Below are positions 28,782 through 38,379 of a stretch of 64,000 bases of DNA, piece after piece. Made by a program: the position numbers and the translations under genes. Position 1 is the first letter of the stretch; each line of letters begins with the position of its first letter. The notes under the pieces are model-generated. The model made no database searches. It saw nothing but the letters and a program-made list of their open reading frames with translations, and had not been told where the DNA came from. The stretch comes from Mycoplasma sp. CAG:472 (GTDB taxonomy: Bacteria; Bacillota_I; Bacilli_A; RF39; UBA660): the NCBI GenBank assembly GCA_000437315.1, contig FR899419.1, forward strand, positions 36,611-100,610. Reading direction: 5' to 3'.

Positions 28782-28815
28782 AAAAGTCAATGATAATTAT
28801 TTATCAAAGACTTTT
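28782..28815 (-). terminator. Terminator after the Rpn-like gene
   Basis: AAAAGTC (28782-28788)/GACTTTT (28809-28815) with an inner TGATAA/TTATCA stem; overlaps the stop codon of the next gene upstream. Confidence 0.7.
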
Positions 28816-29729
28816 CTTTTTAAAGTTTCGTATTCTTCCTCAGTTATTTGCAAGTAGTTAATTACTTGCTGTTTTGATAGACCATCTTTTATCATTTTGA
28901 GAGCTATTGCCACAGTAACTTCATCAGTCACTTTTTGGGTTACTTCATCAGTTACTTTTTGAGTTATTTCTTTAGTAATTTCTTTTTCTCTTTTTTCTAC
29001 CTTTTCGGCAACTTGTTTTTCAATAGTTTCTTTCATTGCCTCATCATCGGCAGCTTTTCTAAGTTTTTCGACATCATAATATAGCATATCATCAAAATTT
29101 TCCCACATTTCCTCTAACCTTTTAATTACCCTTTCCATTATTGGATTGCCATCATAAAACTGTTCATAGTTAAAATCTTCTCGATTATAAAATACTAGAA
29201 ACAATTTTTCCAAACTATCACTTGGCATCCCATCAATTTCATTATAACTTAGTTTTTTTAGAAAGTCCATATTGATATCATAAATAACAAGGTTGTTATC
29301 ACGAATGCAATGATATGTGGTTTCGCATAATTGTGTTTTGTAAATAAACTCTCCCTTTTGATAAATATCGAAATTATTCACATTAATTTGATATATTGGT
29401 TTAATTTTTCTTTCTTTTTCACCAGGTTTAAGTTGTCTTAAATATAAATGAAATACATACATATTATTCTTTACAATATATGTTGATTTATATTCAGTAT
29501 TAAATTCAAAATTAATAACGCTATAATCATTTTCAAATAAAGCATCAGTATCTTTTCCTTTTATATTTTGATTTTCATTAACACCATTATGAACAAGCTC
29601 TAGATTATTCTTAACATATTCATAGTTTAGTTTTAATAATTTACTTATTATTAAACATACATAATCTCTAAGGTTTATATCAGTTAAAAGTAGTTTAGCT
29701 GCTCTATCATTAATAAAACCATAAGGCAT
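28797..29729 (-). CDS. Rpn-family PD-(D/E)XK nuclease / putative transposase
   Basis: About 310 residues from the ATG at 29729, which has AAAGGAGG seven bases upstream; an in-frame ATG at 29780 lacks a site and is less likely. The N-terminal nuclease-like core has GKDTDALFENDYSVINFEFN (D...E) and VKNNMYVFHLYLRQLKPGE, as in the Rpn/PDDEXK_2 group; the last catalytic Lys is not obvious. The C-terminal tail holds a charged helix with three repeated TxKVTDEVT units and a helix-turn-helix-like end (LSKQQVINYLQITEEEYETL). Such genes are abundant in gut Firmicutes and promote recombination in E. coli. Confidence 0.75.
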   Translation of the reverse strand: MPYGFINDRAAKLLLTDINLRDYVCLIISKLLKLNYEYVKNNLELVHNGVNENQNIKGKDTDALFENDYSVINFEFNTEYKSTYIVKNNMYVFHLYLRQLKPGEKERKIKPIYQINVNNFDIYQKGEFIYKTQLCETTYHCIRDNNLVIYDINMDFLKKLSYNEIDGMPSDSLEKLFLVFYNREDFNYEQFYDGNPIMERVIKRLEEMWENFDDMLYYDVEKLRKAADDEAMKETIEKQVAEKVEKREKEITKEITQKVTDEVTQKVTDEVTVAIALKMIKDGLSKQQVINYLQITEEEYETLKRKVFDK

Positions 29730-29924
29730 ATTCTTTCCTCCTTTCAAATGCATATTAGCAAAATTAAAAGAATTAAGCAAAAGTCTAAAAAATGCATATT
29801 TTGTTCTAAATTTATATTTTTAGAGTGATTTTTTGCAAAAAAAATTTTAAATTGCATCCAAAAATATATTTTTAGATAAAATTATGAAATTTTAGTATTT
29901 TTTACACTTTACATATTTTTTACA

Positions 29925-29954
29925 TAAAAAAGAAATAGATTTTTACACTATTTC
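29925..29954 (-). terminator. Terminator of the heat-shock operon
   Basis: GAAATAG/CTATTTC stem (29932-29938, 29948-29954) overlapping the dnaJ stop, then six T on the minus strand. Confidence 0.8.
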
Positions 29955-31087
29955 ATTTTTCTATTAAAGTCCTTTATTTCATCTTCATTATCAAGATTGC
30001 TATCTAAAAGTTCCTTGAATAATTTCTTTTGGGATAAAGTAAGTTTTGTAGGAATAATAATATTTACTACAACATACATATTACCGCGCATAATTGAATT
30101 TGGACTTTTTAAACCTTTTCCTTTAAGTTTTAACTTTGTATAATTTTGAGTTCCTGGTTTTATTTCAAGAATAACATTACCAGTAAGTGTTGGTATTTCT
30201 TTTTCACAACCTAAAGTCGCCTCGGCAACATTAATTGGAAGTTCAAGATAAATATCATTTCCTTGTCTTTCAAAAAGAGGATGCTCTTTTATTTCAAAAT
30301 CTACATAAAGATCACCATTTTCACCATTTGAAGAGGCATTACCTTTACCTGCAAGTCTTAATTCATGACCTGAATCAACGCCTTCGGGAACTTTAATTTT
30401 AATAGATTTTTTTTCATTTACAATACCCATTCCTTTACAGTCTGAACAAATATTTTGATAAGTAACACCTTTCCCCATACAATCAGGACATACTTTTTGG
30501 GTTTGCATTACTCCAAATATAGAACGAACTTGCTCTAAGACTACTCCACGACCACCACATTTTGAACATGTTTTTTCATTAAAGCCACCTTTACCATCAC
30601 AGGTTTTACAAGAACTTTTTAAATTAACTTCAATAGTTTTTTCACATCCAAATGCAGCCTCTTCGAAAGTAAGAGGAATAGTTACTTTTATATCACTACC
30701 TCTTGAAGTTCTTTGCTTTCTTCCTCCACCAAATGAGGAAAATCCACTTGTAAAGGATGAACCGAAGTCATCATCCTCTCCAAAAACATGGCGAAGAATA
30801 TCTCCTAAATCGATATCACTGGCATTAAAATTAAATCCACCTTGACCGCCAAAGTTACCTGTTCCATCAAAGGCAGCTGAACCATACTGATCATATGCTT
30901 TCCTTTTTTGTGGATCAGATAAAATTGCATAAGCCTCACCTATTTCTTTGAATTTTGCTTCATCACCAGTTTCTTTATTATCTGGATGGTACATCTTAGC
31001 AAGTTTTCTAAAGGCTCTTTTAATTTCTTCGTCAGTGGCTGTTTTTGAAACACCTAAAAGTTCATAATAATCTTTTTTACTATTCAT
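29948..31087 (-). CDS. dnaJ: Chaperone DnaJ
   Basis: 379 residues. J domain with the HPD motif (YHPDNKETG, about 33-41), a Gly/Phe region (60-125), four zinc motifs (CKTCDGKG, CSKCGGRG, CPDCMGKG, CSDCKGMG, about 148-220) and the C-terminal substrate-binding domains. It stimulates DnaK ATPase and delivers substrates. It overlaps the end of pepF by 8 bases and closes the hrcA operon. Confidence 0.97.
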   Translation of the reverse strand: MNSKKDYYELLGVSKTATDEEIKRAFRKLAKMYHPDNKETGDEAKFKEIGEAYAILSDPQKRKAYDQYGSAAFDGTGNFGGQGGFNFNASDIDLGDILRHVFGEDDDFGSSFTSGFSSFGGGRKQRTSRGSDIKVTIPLTFEEAAFGCEKTIEVNLKSSCKTCDGKGGFNEKTCSKCGGRGVVLEQVRSIFGVMQTQKVCPDCMGKGVTYQNICSDCKGMGIVNEKKSIKIKVPEGVDSGHELRLAGKGNASSNGENGDLYVDFEIKEHPLFERQGNDIYLELPINVAEATLGCEKEIPTLTGNVILEIKPGTQNYTKLKLKGKGLKSPNSIMRGNMYVVVNIIIPTKLTLSQKKLFKELLDSNLDNEDEIKDFNRKMK

Positions 31088-32843
31088 AAAGACTTTCTAA
31101 CTCCTTTCTTTTTTCATCAAAGAATTTAAATACTTCATCATAAAGTGATGGACTTTGTATATCTACGCCCGCTACTTTTAAACTTTTAACTGGATCTAAT
31201 GTAGAACCAAGTTTTAAAAATTTAATATAGTTTTCTAAAGCTCCATCTTTCTTATTTATAATATCATTTGCTATTTTAAGTGCAGCAGCATAACCTGTAG
31301 CATATTGATAAACATAGAAATTATAATAAAAATGTGGAATTCTATAACATTCGTATTTAATATCTTCATCAACTTCAACATTTGGTCCAAAATATAATTT
31401 ATTTAAATCTAAATATTCTTTTTGTACTAATTCTTTAGTAAGAACTGTTCCATTCATTTCTTTGTTATGAAGATTATCTTCGAAATGAGCAAACATAGTT
31501 TGTCTAATCATTGTTGCTTTAAATCTTTGTAATATACTATCTAATATATATTTTTTCTCCTCAATATTATCTGTATGATTTAACATATAATTTGTAAGAA
31601 TTATTTCATTTACTTGACTTGCAACCTCCGCTACAAAAATAGAATAATTATAGTCTTCATAAGTATTAAAGTTTTGAGCATAGTAATAATGCATTGCATG
31701 GCCTAGTTCATGAATAAGAGTTGATACATCATCAAGTTTTCCCTCATAATTTATAACTATATAAGGATGAGCAAGATATGCACATGTACAGTATCCACCA
31801 TCTCTTTTATTTTTTTTAGGATATACATCAATCCAATTATCAGAAAATGCTTTTTTAATTACCTCTACATAAGAATTTCCCATTACCTCTAAAGAAGATA
31901 TTACAAGTTTTTTTGCTTCATCATATGTATATTTTTTATCAAAATCTTTTGTAATATTTGCATAAGTATCATATAAATGAAGTTTATCTAAACCTAATAC
32001 TTTCTTTTTTAAATCATAATATTTATAAAATTTAGGTAAATTATTTTTAATACCATTTATTAAATTATCATAAATATCATTTTTAATATCATTTGAATAT
32101 AAACTCAAACTTCTTGCAGAAGTAAATCCTCTTAACTTAGCAACCTTATTATTACTCATTACTTTTGTTGTATATATAGTATTAAAGGTATTTTCATAAT
32201 GTTTAATTTCTTTATAAAGCTTTAAAAATGCCTCTTTTCGAACATTTTGATTATTACTTCGAATATAAGTACTAAAGTTAGATATTGTTAAAGGTACGAT
32301 TTTACCTTCTTCATTTGTAATAGTGCCAAAGTCCATATCCGTTGTAAGAAGCATTTCACTTGCATCCTCACTTTTAGAGTATACAGATGTTAAAAGTGTA
32401 ATAATTTTTTCTTCTTCTTTAGACTTAATATATTTTTTAGCTCTATAAATACTCTTTAAATTATTTTCATATTCCTTTAACTTTGGAAATTTTTTTATAT
32501 ATTCTTTAACAAATTTAAAATCTTTTTCAAGTAATTCTGGAACAACATAACTTTCTTTTTCTGATAATTCATTTAAGAAATTAAGTACATTACCTAACAT
32601 TTCATTATAATTTTCATTTGTTAAATCTAAATCATTATTAATATGAGCATATAGATAAAGCCTTTCAAGTCTTTTTGAAATTTCATTATCATACTCTAAA
32701 TATTCATATAACATTTCTGGATTAGATAATATTTTACCTTCATAATTAGAAATATTTTTAGCATATTTTTTTAAGGAAATAAGTTCCTTTTTAGCATCTT
32801 CATCACTTTTAAATAAAGCACTTAAATCAATTTTTTCTTTCAT
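31080..32843 (-). CDS. pepF: Oligoendopeptidase F (M3B)
   Basis: 587 residues, family-typical length. The zinc motif HELGH sits in STLIHELGHAMHYYYAQN; the downstream Glu ligand is probably in YSIFVAEVASQVNE. It cleaves short oligopeptides in the cytoplasm. No signal peptide. Its place between dnaK and dnaJ is unusual and would put it under HrcA control. Confidence 0.93.
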   Translation of the reverse strand: MKEKIDLSALFKSDEDAKKELISLKKYAKNISNYEGKILSNPEMLYEYLEYDNEISKRLERLYLYAHINNDLDLTNENYNEMLGNVLNFLNELSEKESYVVPELLEKDFKFVKEYIKKFPKLKEYENNLKSIYRAKKYIKSKEEEKIITLLTSVYSKSEDASEMLLTTDMDFGTITNEEGKIVPLTISNFSTYIRSNNQNVRKEAFLKLYKEIKHYENTFNTIYTTKVMSNNKVAKLRGFTSARSLSLYSNDIKNDIYDNLINGIKNNLPKFYKYYDLKKKVLGLDKLHLYDTYANITKDFDKKYTYDEAKKLVISSLEVMGNSYVEVIKKAFSDNWIDVYPKKNKRDGGYCTCAYLAHPYIVINYEGKLDDVSTLIHELGHAMHYYYAQNFNTYEDYNYSIFVAEVASQVNEIILTNYMLNHTDNIEEKKYILDSILQRFKATMIRQTMFAHFEDNLHNKEMNGTVLTKELVQKEYLDLNKLYFGPNVEVDEDIKYECYRIPHFYYNFYVYQYATGYAAALKIANDIINKKDGALENYIKFLKLGSTLDPVKSLKVAGVDIQSPSLYDEVFKFFDEKRKELESLYE

Positions 32844-32858
32844 ATTTTATAACCAAAT

Positions 32859-32884
32859 ATTAGGTCCTAGAAATAGGACCTAAT
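32859..32884 (-). promoter_or_regulatory. Perfect hairpin between dnaK and pepF
   Basis: An 11-bp perfect stem ATTAGGTCCTA/TAGGACCTAAT with a four-base loop. The following T content is weak, so it is more likely a partial terminator or an mRNA-processing/stability element that makes dnaK more abundant than pepF-dnaJ. Confidence 0.55.
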
Positions 32885-32901
32885 ACTCTACCTTTCTTTT
32901 A

Positions 32902-34719
32902 TTATTTTTCTTTATATTCAGCTTCTTGGGCATCGTCTGATGAATCATTTGAACTAGTTGTTTCAGTATTTTCAGCATTTGATTTATTTGCCTCATATAC
33001 TTTACCAGCAAGTTCCATAGCCTTTTTATTTAGACTTTCAGTCTTAGCTTTAATATCTTCGATGTCATTTCCCTTAAGAGATTCCTCAAGGTCTTTAATT
33101 AATTTTTCAGCTTCTTCTTTATCTTTAGGATCAACTTTATCTTTTAAGTCCTCTAAAGCACGATTTGTTGCAAGAATCATTGAATCTGCTTCATTTCTAG
33201 CTTCACTTTCAGCCTTTTTCTTTTCATCAGCTTCTTTATTAGCTTCAGCCTCTTTCATCATTTTATCAATTTCTTCATCAGAAAGATTTGTTGAAGATGT
33301 AATTGTAATTGATTGTTCTTTATTAGTTCCAAGATCTTTAGCAGTAACGTTTACTATACCATTAGCATCAATATCAAATTTTACTTCAATTTGTGGAACT
33401 CCTCTTCTTGCTGGAGGTATATTAGTAAGTTGGAAGTTTCCTAAAGTTTTATTATCTGATGCCATTGGTCTTTCACCTTGAAGTACGTGAATATCAACAG
33501 CAGGTTGGTTATCTGCAGCAGTTGAGAATACTTGACTCTTACTTGTTGGAATAGTTGTATTTCTAGGAATAAGTACAGTCATTACGTTTCCTAAAGTTTC
33601 AATACCAAGTGATAGTGGTGTAACATCAAGAAGTACTACATCATTTACTTCACCAGTAAGTACGCCACCTTGAATAGCAGCACCCATTGCTACAACTTCA
33701 TCAGGGTTTACACTCTTATTTGGTTCTTGTCCAAGTTCTTTTTTAACAAGTTCTTGAATATAAGGTATTCTAGATGATCCTCCAACAAGGATTACTTTAT
33801 TAATATCTTTTGCAGTAAGTCCAGCATCTTTTAAAGCTTTTCTAACTGGTTCAAGTGTAGAATCAAATAAATCTTTATTTAAATCTTCGAATTTTGCTTT
33901 TGATAAAGTAATGTCCATATGAAGTGGTTCTTTGTTTTCATTTTGAGTTATAAATGGAAGTGAAATTTGTGTTGTAGTCATAGATGATAAATCTTTTTTA
34001 GCTTTTTCAGCAGCATCTTTAACTCTTTGCATTGCCATAGCATCTTTTGATAAATCAATACCATGCTCTTTTTTGAATTCTGATACTAAATAATTAGCAA
34101 CTCTTTCATCAAAGTCATCTCCACCTAAATGGTTATTACCTGCAGTAGACTTAACTTCGAAAACACCATCACCAAGTTCAAGAATTGAAACATCGAATGT
34201 TCCTCCACCTAAGTCATATACTAAAATTGTTTGAAGTACATCTTGTTTATCAAGGCCATAAGCAAGTGCTGCAGCTGTTGGTTCATTGATAATTCTTTCA
34301 ACATCAAGACCTGCTATTTTACCAGCATTTTTAGTTGCTTGTCTTTGTGCATCATTAAAGTATGCTGGAACTGTAATAACAGCTTTAGTTACTTTATCTC
34401 CTAAATAACTTTCAGCATCTTTTTTTAATTTAGAAAGAATCTTTGCACTGATTTCCTCTGGTGTATACATTCTTCCATTAGCCTCAACTTTTTCATTTGT
34501 TCCCATTTTTCTTTTAATTGAGGAAATTGTATTTTTAACATTTGTTACTGCTTGTCTTTTTGCAGTTTCTCCAACTAGTTCATCGTCACCTTTAAAAGCA
34601 ACTACTGAAGGAGTTGTACGGTTTCCTTCGGCATTAGGAATAACTTTTGCTTCCCCACCTTCTAGTACCGCTACACAACTATTTGTTGTACCTAAATCTA
34701 TACCAATAATTTTACTCAT
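32902..34719 (-). CDS. dnaK: Chaperone DnaK
   Basis: 605 residues. Starts [18 protein letters not shown] (phosphate loop 1); [33 protein letters not shown] and [13 protein letters not shown] mark the ATPase domain, followed by the linker [16 protein letters not shown], the beta-sandwich and helical lid. The missing segment after the first 80 residues, compared with E. coli DnaK, is typical of Gram-positive bacteria. Central Hsp70 in the hrcA operon. Confidence 0.98.
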   Translation of the reverse strand: MSKIIGIDLGTTNSCVAVLEGGEAKVIPNAEGNRTTPSVVAFKGDDELVGETAKRQAVTNVKNTISSIKRKMGTNEKVEANGRMYTPEEISAKILSKLKKDAESYLGDKVTKAVITVPAYFNDAQRQATKNAGKIAGLDVERIINEPTAAALAYGLDKQDVLQTILVYDLGGGTFDVSILELGDGVFEVKSTAGNNHLGGDDFDERVANYLVSEFKKEHGIDLSKDAMAMQRVKDAAEKAKKDLSSMTTTQISLPFITQNENKEPLHMDITLSKAKFEDLNKDLFDSTLEPVRKALKDAGLTAKDINKVILVGGSSRIPYIQELVKKELGQEPNKSVNPDEVVAMGAAIQGGVLTGEVNDVVLLDVTPLSLGIETLGNVMTVLIPRNTTIPTSKSQVFSTAADNQPAVDIHVLQGERPMASDNKTLGNFQLTNIPPARRGVPQIEVKFDIDANGIVNVTAKDLGTNKEQSITITSSTNLSDEEIDKMMKEAEANKEADEKKKAESEARNEADSMILATNRALEDLKDKVDPKDKEEAEKLIKDLEESLKGNDIEDIKAKTESLNKKAMELAGKVYEANKSNAENTETTSSNDSSDDAQEAEYKEK

Positions 34720-34739
34720 AATTTATCATTCCTTTCTTT

Positions 34740-35042
34740 TTATCGAGTAATTTTATTTTCATTATCTAAATTTGAATTAATTTCATTAACAATTTTAACT
34801 ATTTCATCATTAATAATAATTTGTTCCTCACTAGATAAATTGCTTAAAATTTGATTATAATTACTAGAAAACTCTTCATGACTAATAAGTCCTCTAGTAA
34901 CTTTTAAAAGTTCCATTAATGAATCAAAATATGCTCTATCAAGTTTCTCTGATGTAAGTCTAGAATGAATATCAATACTTTCTAAATGATACTCACCAAA
35001 ACTATTAAAAATTAGTGACAAAGCTAGAAAATTATCATTCAT
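34740..35042 (-). CDS. Small helical protein between grpE and dnaK
   Basis: 100 residues, not recognised. Acidic, predicted helical, no membrane segment or Cys. Motifs visible: SFGEYHLESIDIHSRLTSEK and LSSEEQIIINDEIVKIV. It overlaps the grpE stop by 8 bases and ends 20 bases before dnaK, so it is surely co-translated with the chaperones. A heat-shock accessory role is only inferred from position. Confidence 0.65.
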   Translation of the reverse strand: MNDNFLALSLIFNSFGEYHLESIDIHSRLTSEKLDRAYFDSLMELLKVTRGLISHEEFSSNYNQILSNLSSEEQIIINDEIVKIVNEINSNLDNENKITR

Positions 35043-35601
35043 TAACTTTTACCATAGCTACTCTTATAACTTTATCATTATAAGTATAGCCTTTTTGCAT
35101 TACTTCCACAACTACGCCTTCCTCTTCTTCCATAATACTGGTAGTCATAATTGCTTCCATAGTTTTTGGATCAAACTGTTTACCCATTGCTTCAATCTCT
35201 TTAACACCAATTGCATTTAAAGTAGATAAAAGTGATGTATATATCATTTTAAATCCAGATAAGAATTTTGAAAGCTCATCAGTTAAGTTATCATCATCAA
35301 GAGATATTGCTCTTTCAAAATTATCAATGATAGGTAAAATCTCTTTAATAAGTTTTTCACCATCATATTTATAAATATTAGCTTTTTCTTCATTAAAGCG
35401 TCTATTCATATTTTGCATTTCAGCATTTAATCTTAATATTTTATCTGAAAGTGCATTTTTTTCTTCAATTAACTTCTTGTTTTCTTCAGCAAATTTTTTG
35501 ATTTCTTCCATACATTTTTCATGATGATTATTTTTTTTATCTTTCTTAATTTCTTTTTCATTTACTGAAACTTTTTCTTCTTTTTTAATATCTTCTTTCA
35601 A
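35035..35601 (-). CDS. grpE: Nucleotide exchange factor GrpE
   Basis: 188 residues. Long N-terminal coiled coil (about 20-85), then ILPIIDNFERAISLD and the beta-wing end with GVKEIEAMGKQFDPKTMEAI and VVEVMQKGYTYNDKVIRVAM, the family signature. It releases ADP from DnaK. Lies 8 bases after hrcA. Confidence 0.96.
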   Translation of the reverse strand: MKEDIKKEEKVSVNEKEIKKDKKNNHHEKCMEEIKKFAEENKKLIEEKNALSDKILRLNAEMQNMNRRFNEEKANIYKYDGEKLIKEILPIIDNFERAISLDDDNLTDELSKFLSGFKMIYTSLLSTLNAIGVKEIEAMGKQFDPKTMEAIMTTSIMEEEEGVVVEVMQKGYTYNDKVIRVAMVKVNE

Positions 35602-35609
35602 GTTATCAC

Positions 35610-36608
35610 CTACTTTTTCTTCATTTGTTCTAGGACATAATCAAGTAGTCCATATACTTTAGCATAATCCATTCTTTTTGGACCTATTATTGCAATAGAA
35701 CCTTTTTCACCATTAATATCATAAGTCCTTTTTACAATAGTTGTATTATCATCAATTTGCGATTCATCGCCTATATAAACCTTAATTTCATCACTACCAT
35801 CAATACTTGTAACTTTCTTAATGAAGGATTCATCCTCAAGTTTATATGCAAGTTTTTTAATTGAATCAGGATTATCATATTCTGGTTGTTCTAATACTTT
35901 AGCCTTACCACTTACAGTAACATTTGCATTTTCATCAACAAAATCTGTAAAAGCATTATAAAATATATTATATACTTTTTCATAATTACTTATTTCCTGT
36001 GCAATAATTGGTTTTATTTCAAACTCCAAATGCTGTGAAACATCTTTAATTGGTGTTCCAATAAGCATCTTATTAATTATTTCACTAGTTTTAATAAGTT
36101 CTTTAACATTTGTACCATCCGGTAAAACAAATTTCTTATTTTCTACAAGTCCTGTATTTGTACATACTAAAGCAACAATTTTATTTTCATCTATTGGAAT
36201 AATACTTACTTGTTTAAGCAAATTATCCATGCTACTACTTCCCAAAACTATTGAAGCATAATTTGTTAAATCACTAATTATCTCCATACACTTAGTAATT
36301 GCATCAGATAATACTAAATCTTGATTTTTAACTACTCTCTGAAGTTTTAACATTTCGCTACCATTAAGTTTTTCAGGTTCCATCAAGTTTTCAACATAAT
36401 AACGATAACCTTTTTCTGAAGGTATTCTTCCTGAGGATATATGATTTTTTTCAATATAACCTAAATCCTCTAAAATAGCCATCTCATTTCTTATTGTAGC
36501 ACTTGATAAATTAAACTTTTCACAAAGCGACTTACTTCCAACAGGTTTAACGGACTTTACATAAGTCTCTACTATTACTTTTAGTAACTGTTTTTGACGA
36601 TTATCCAT
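35610..36608 (-). CDS. hrcA: Heat-inducible transcription repressor HrcA
   Basis: 332 residues. An N-terminal winged helix (KPVGSKSLCEKFNLSSATIR, then GYIEKNHISSGRIPSEKGYR) is followed by the GAF-like domain and the C-terminal signature region (IAIIGPKRMDYAKVYGLLDY). It binds CIRCE; two CIRCE-like operators lie immediately upstream, so it represses its own operon. Confidence 0.97.
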   Translation of the reverse strand: MDNRQKQLLKVIVETYVKSVKPVGSKSLCEKFNLSSATIRNEMAILEDLGYIEKNHISSGRIPSEKGYRYYVENLMEPEKLNGSEMLKLQRVVKNQDLVLSDAITKCMEIISDLTNYASIVLGSSSMDNLLKQVSIIPIDENKIVALVCTNTGLVENKKFVLPDGTNVKELIKTSEIINKMLIGTPIKDVSQHLEFEIKPIIAQEISNYEKVYNIFYNAFTDFVDENANVTVSGKAKVLEQPEYDNPDSIKKLAYKLEDESFIKKVTSIDGSDEIKVYIGDESQIDDNTTIVKRTYDINGEKGSIAIIGPKRMDYAKVYGLLDYVLEQMKKK

Positions 36609-36618
36609 AATGTCCTTT

Positions 36619-36691
36619 CTAGCACTTCCTTAACCAAAATGCTAACATTATTATATTATGCAAATTAGCACTTGTCAATACCTTTTGCTAA
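36619..36691 (-). promoter_or_regulatory. hrcA promoter between two CIRCE-like operators
   Basis: Operator A 36619-36645 (CTAGCACTT-N9-AAATGCTAA) and operator B 36665-36691 (TTAGCACTT-N9-TTTTGCTAA) are variants of TTAGCACTC-N9-GAGTGCTAA. The minus-strand promoter TTGACA (36678-36673), 17 bp, TATAAT (36655-36650) lies across them, with the -35 box inside operator B. Confidence 0.88.
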
Positions 36692-36714
36692 TTTTTTTTA
36701 TAAAAAAATTAATG

Positions 36715-38379
36715 TTAATTTCCTAACACTAATTTTTCTTCTTTAGATAAATATTTTTCTATTTCTATAGCACTTTTTTGTAAAAATTCTACAAAGTTAT
36801 CAATACTAATACTTGCTTTAAATGTAACTTCTCCTTCATAAAAATCAGTAAATTCTATTAAGGAATCTTTTAAAGTTTCTTTAAGTATAACTTTGTAATT
36901 ACCATGAGCAATACTATTCCTAATGCCGTTAATTATCTTTTCATTTTTAAGTAGACTTGCATAAGTACTTACATAATTATTTACATTATTTAAAGTATTT
37001 TGAATATTTGCTAAATCAATATTATATCCATTAATATTCCCATTAATTGTATTTATTTGACTAGTTATAGCATTTATACCTTTTTGATTACCAATCGAAG
37101 TAACTTTTGCTAAATTATTATTGCAACTAACTAAAGCATTATTTAATTTATTTATATTATTTTTAATAGCATTTTCCTTTACACCTAAATCAGTAATATA
37201 TCCATCATCTGTTTTTTCCACTTCTACATTAAACGAACTTGTATCTATAAGTGAATAATCAAAACCATCCAAATCTAAACTTTGATATTCATTTTTATTA
37301 TGTAAAACATCATCATAACCATATGCAAATAAAGCATTAAACGAAGATATTAAACTTTGAGCTAAGTCATCAGTAGCTATATAAAGTTTACCATATTTTT
37401 TTATTATATCATCATGAACTTTTTCATAATTAGATGTTCCTAATTCTTTTATTGAATTAAGTAGTAATAAGTTATGTACACCTGAGGCAATCATGCTAAA
37501 GTTATCAAATTTATCTTTATTAAATAATTTATCAACTTCATAACCAACAATTTCAATAGCTCTTTCATATGGCGTATTTAAAGTTGTACTATTATATAGA
37601 AAACTTTCTAACATTTTCGTGTCTTCATTTTTAGTACTAACTTTATTCCAAGTTACTTCATAATCATTTTTAACTTTCTTTTCGAAATCAATAAGTTCGC
37701 TTAAATTTAATGAATTTGAAAATGAAGAAACAGTTTCATTAAATCTATCAAATATAAATCCCTCAATTGGACTTCCATCTTTTCTTTTTATTGTAATATT
37801 ATACTTATAATAAGATGCAATCATATTTTTATATTCATTTAATGAATACCTTTCTTTATCCTTACCAATAATACTTTTAGAATAAACAAAACATCTTGTA
37901 AATGAGGAAGTATTATAATTTTGTAATGTTGAGGAAAAAGATGATATAACAAAATTTGTAAGCTTTGGTATTTGAATAACTATATCATTTCCATCAACTT
38001 TTAATATTATTCTATTATGAGCAAAATCTATCAAATATTCACCATGACCTAATTTATTTCTAATCGTAGTAACTAAAGTATAACTATCTTTAAAAGTATA
38101 ACCATTTATTTCATAACCACAATCTGTTTTATTAGCAATTATATTTACATTTTTTTCCATTAAGGAAATAGGAAGTAAAATGTTATTATTTTTATCAACC
38201 ATTTTTTCTTTAATAGCTAAAAATATACTTGAAATATTTCCCACTATAGCACCATTTAAATATTCTTTATTTGAAATATATTCACTATAGATAGGATTAC
38301 CAAATATCATTCCCATTAAAAATAAATCATATGCATAATTTCCTGAAAAATATTTTATTATAGTTTCTTCTTTATTCAT
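36715..38379 (-). CDS. Protein with two HEPN-type RxxxxH motifs
   Basis: 554 residues, not assigned to a named family. TIRNKLGHGEY (R107, H112) and GIRNSIAHGNY (R487, H492) are two copies of the Rx4H motif typical of HEPN RNase domains, each set in helical sequence. A helical central part contains a coiled-coil-like segment rich in N (about 400-470). Paired HEPN motifs are the active form of many anti-phage and toxin RNases. The ATG overlaps the end of the phosphodiesterase gene (4 bases), making it last in a five-gene operon. Nuclease activity is inferred from the motifs alone. Confidence 0.65.
   Translation of the reverse strand: MNKEETIIKYFSGNYAYDLFLMGMIFGNPIYSEYISNKEYLNGAIVGNISSIFLAIKEKMVDKNNNILLPISLMEKNVNIIANKTDCGYEINGYTFKDSYTLVTTIRNKLGHGEYLIDFAHNRIILKVDGNDIVIQIPKLTNFVISSFSSTLQNYNTSSFTRCFVYSKSIIGKDKERYSLNEYKNMIASYYKYNITIKRKDGSPIEGFIFDRFNETVSSFSNSLNLSELIDFEKKVKNDYEVTWNKVSTKNEDTKMLESFLYNSTTLNTPYERAIEIVGYEVDKLFNKDKFDNFSMIASGVHNLLLLNSIKELGTSNYEKVHDDIIKKYGKLYIATDDLAQSLISSFNALFAYGYDDVLHNKNEYQSLDLDGFDYSLIDTSSFNVEVEKTDDGYITDLGVKENAIKNNINKLNNALVSCNNNLAKVTSIGNQKGINAITSQINTINGNINGYNIDLANIQNTLNNVNNYVSTYASLLKNEKIINGIRNSIAHGNYKVILKETLKDSLIEFTDFYEGEVTFKASISIDNFVEFLQKSAIEIEKYLSKEEKLVLGN

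Noticed and set aside
33062..33481. Plus-strand frame of 139 codons within dnaK
   Set aside because: Antisense shadow of a certain dnaK gene; rich in Ser and Phe as expected from the opposite strand.
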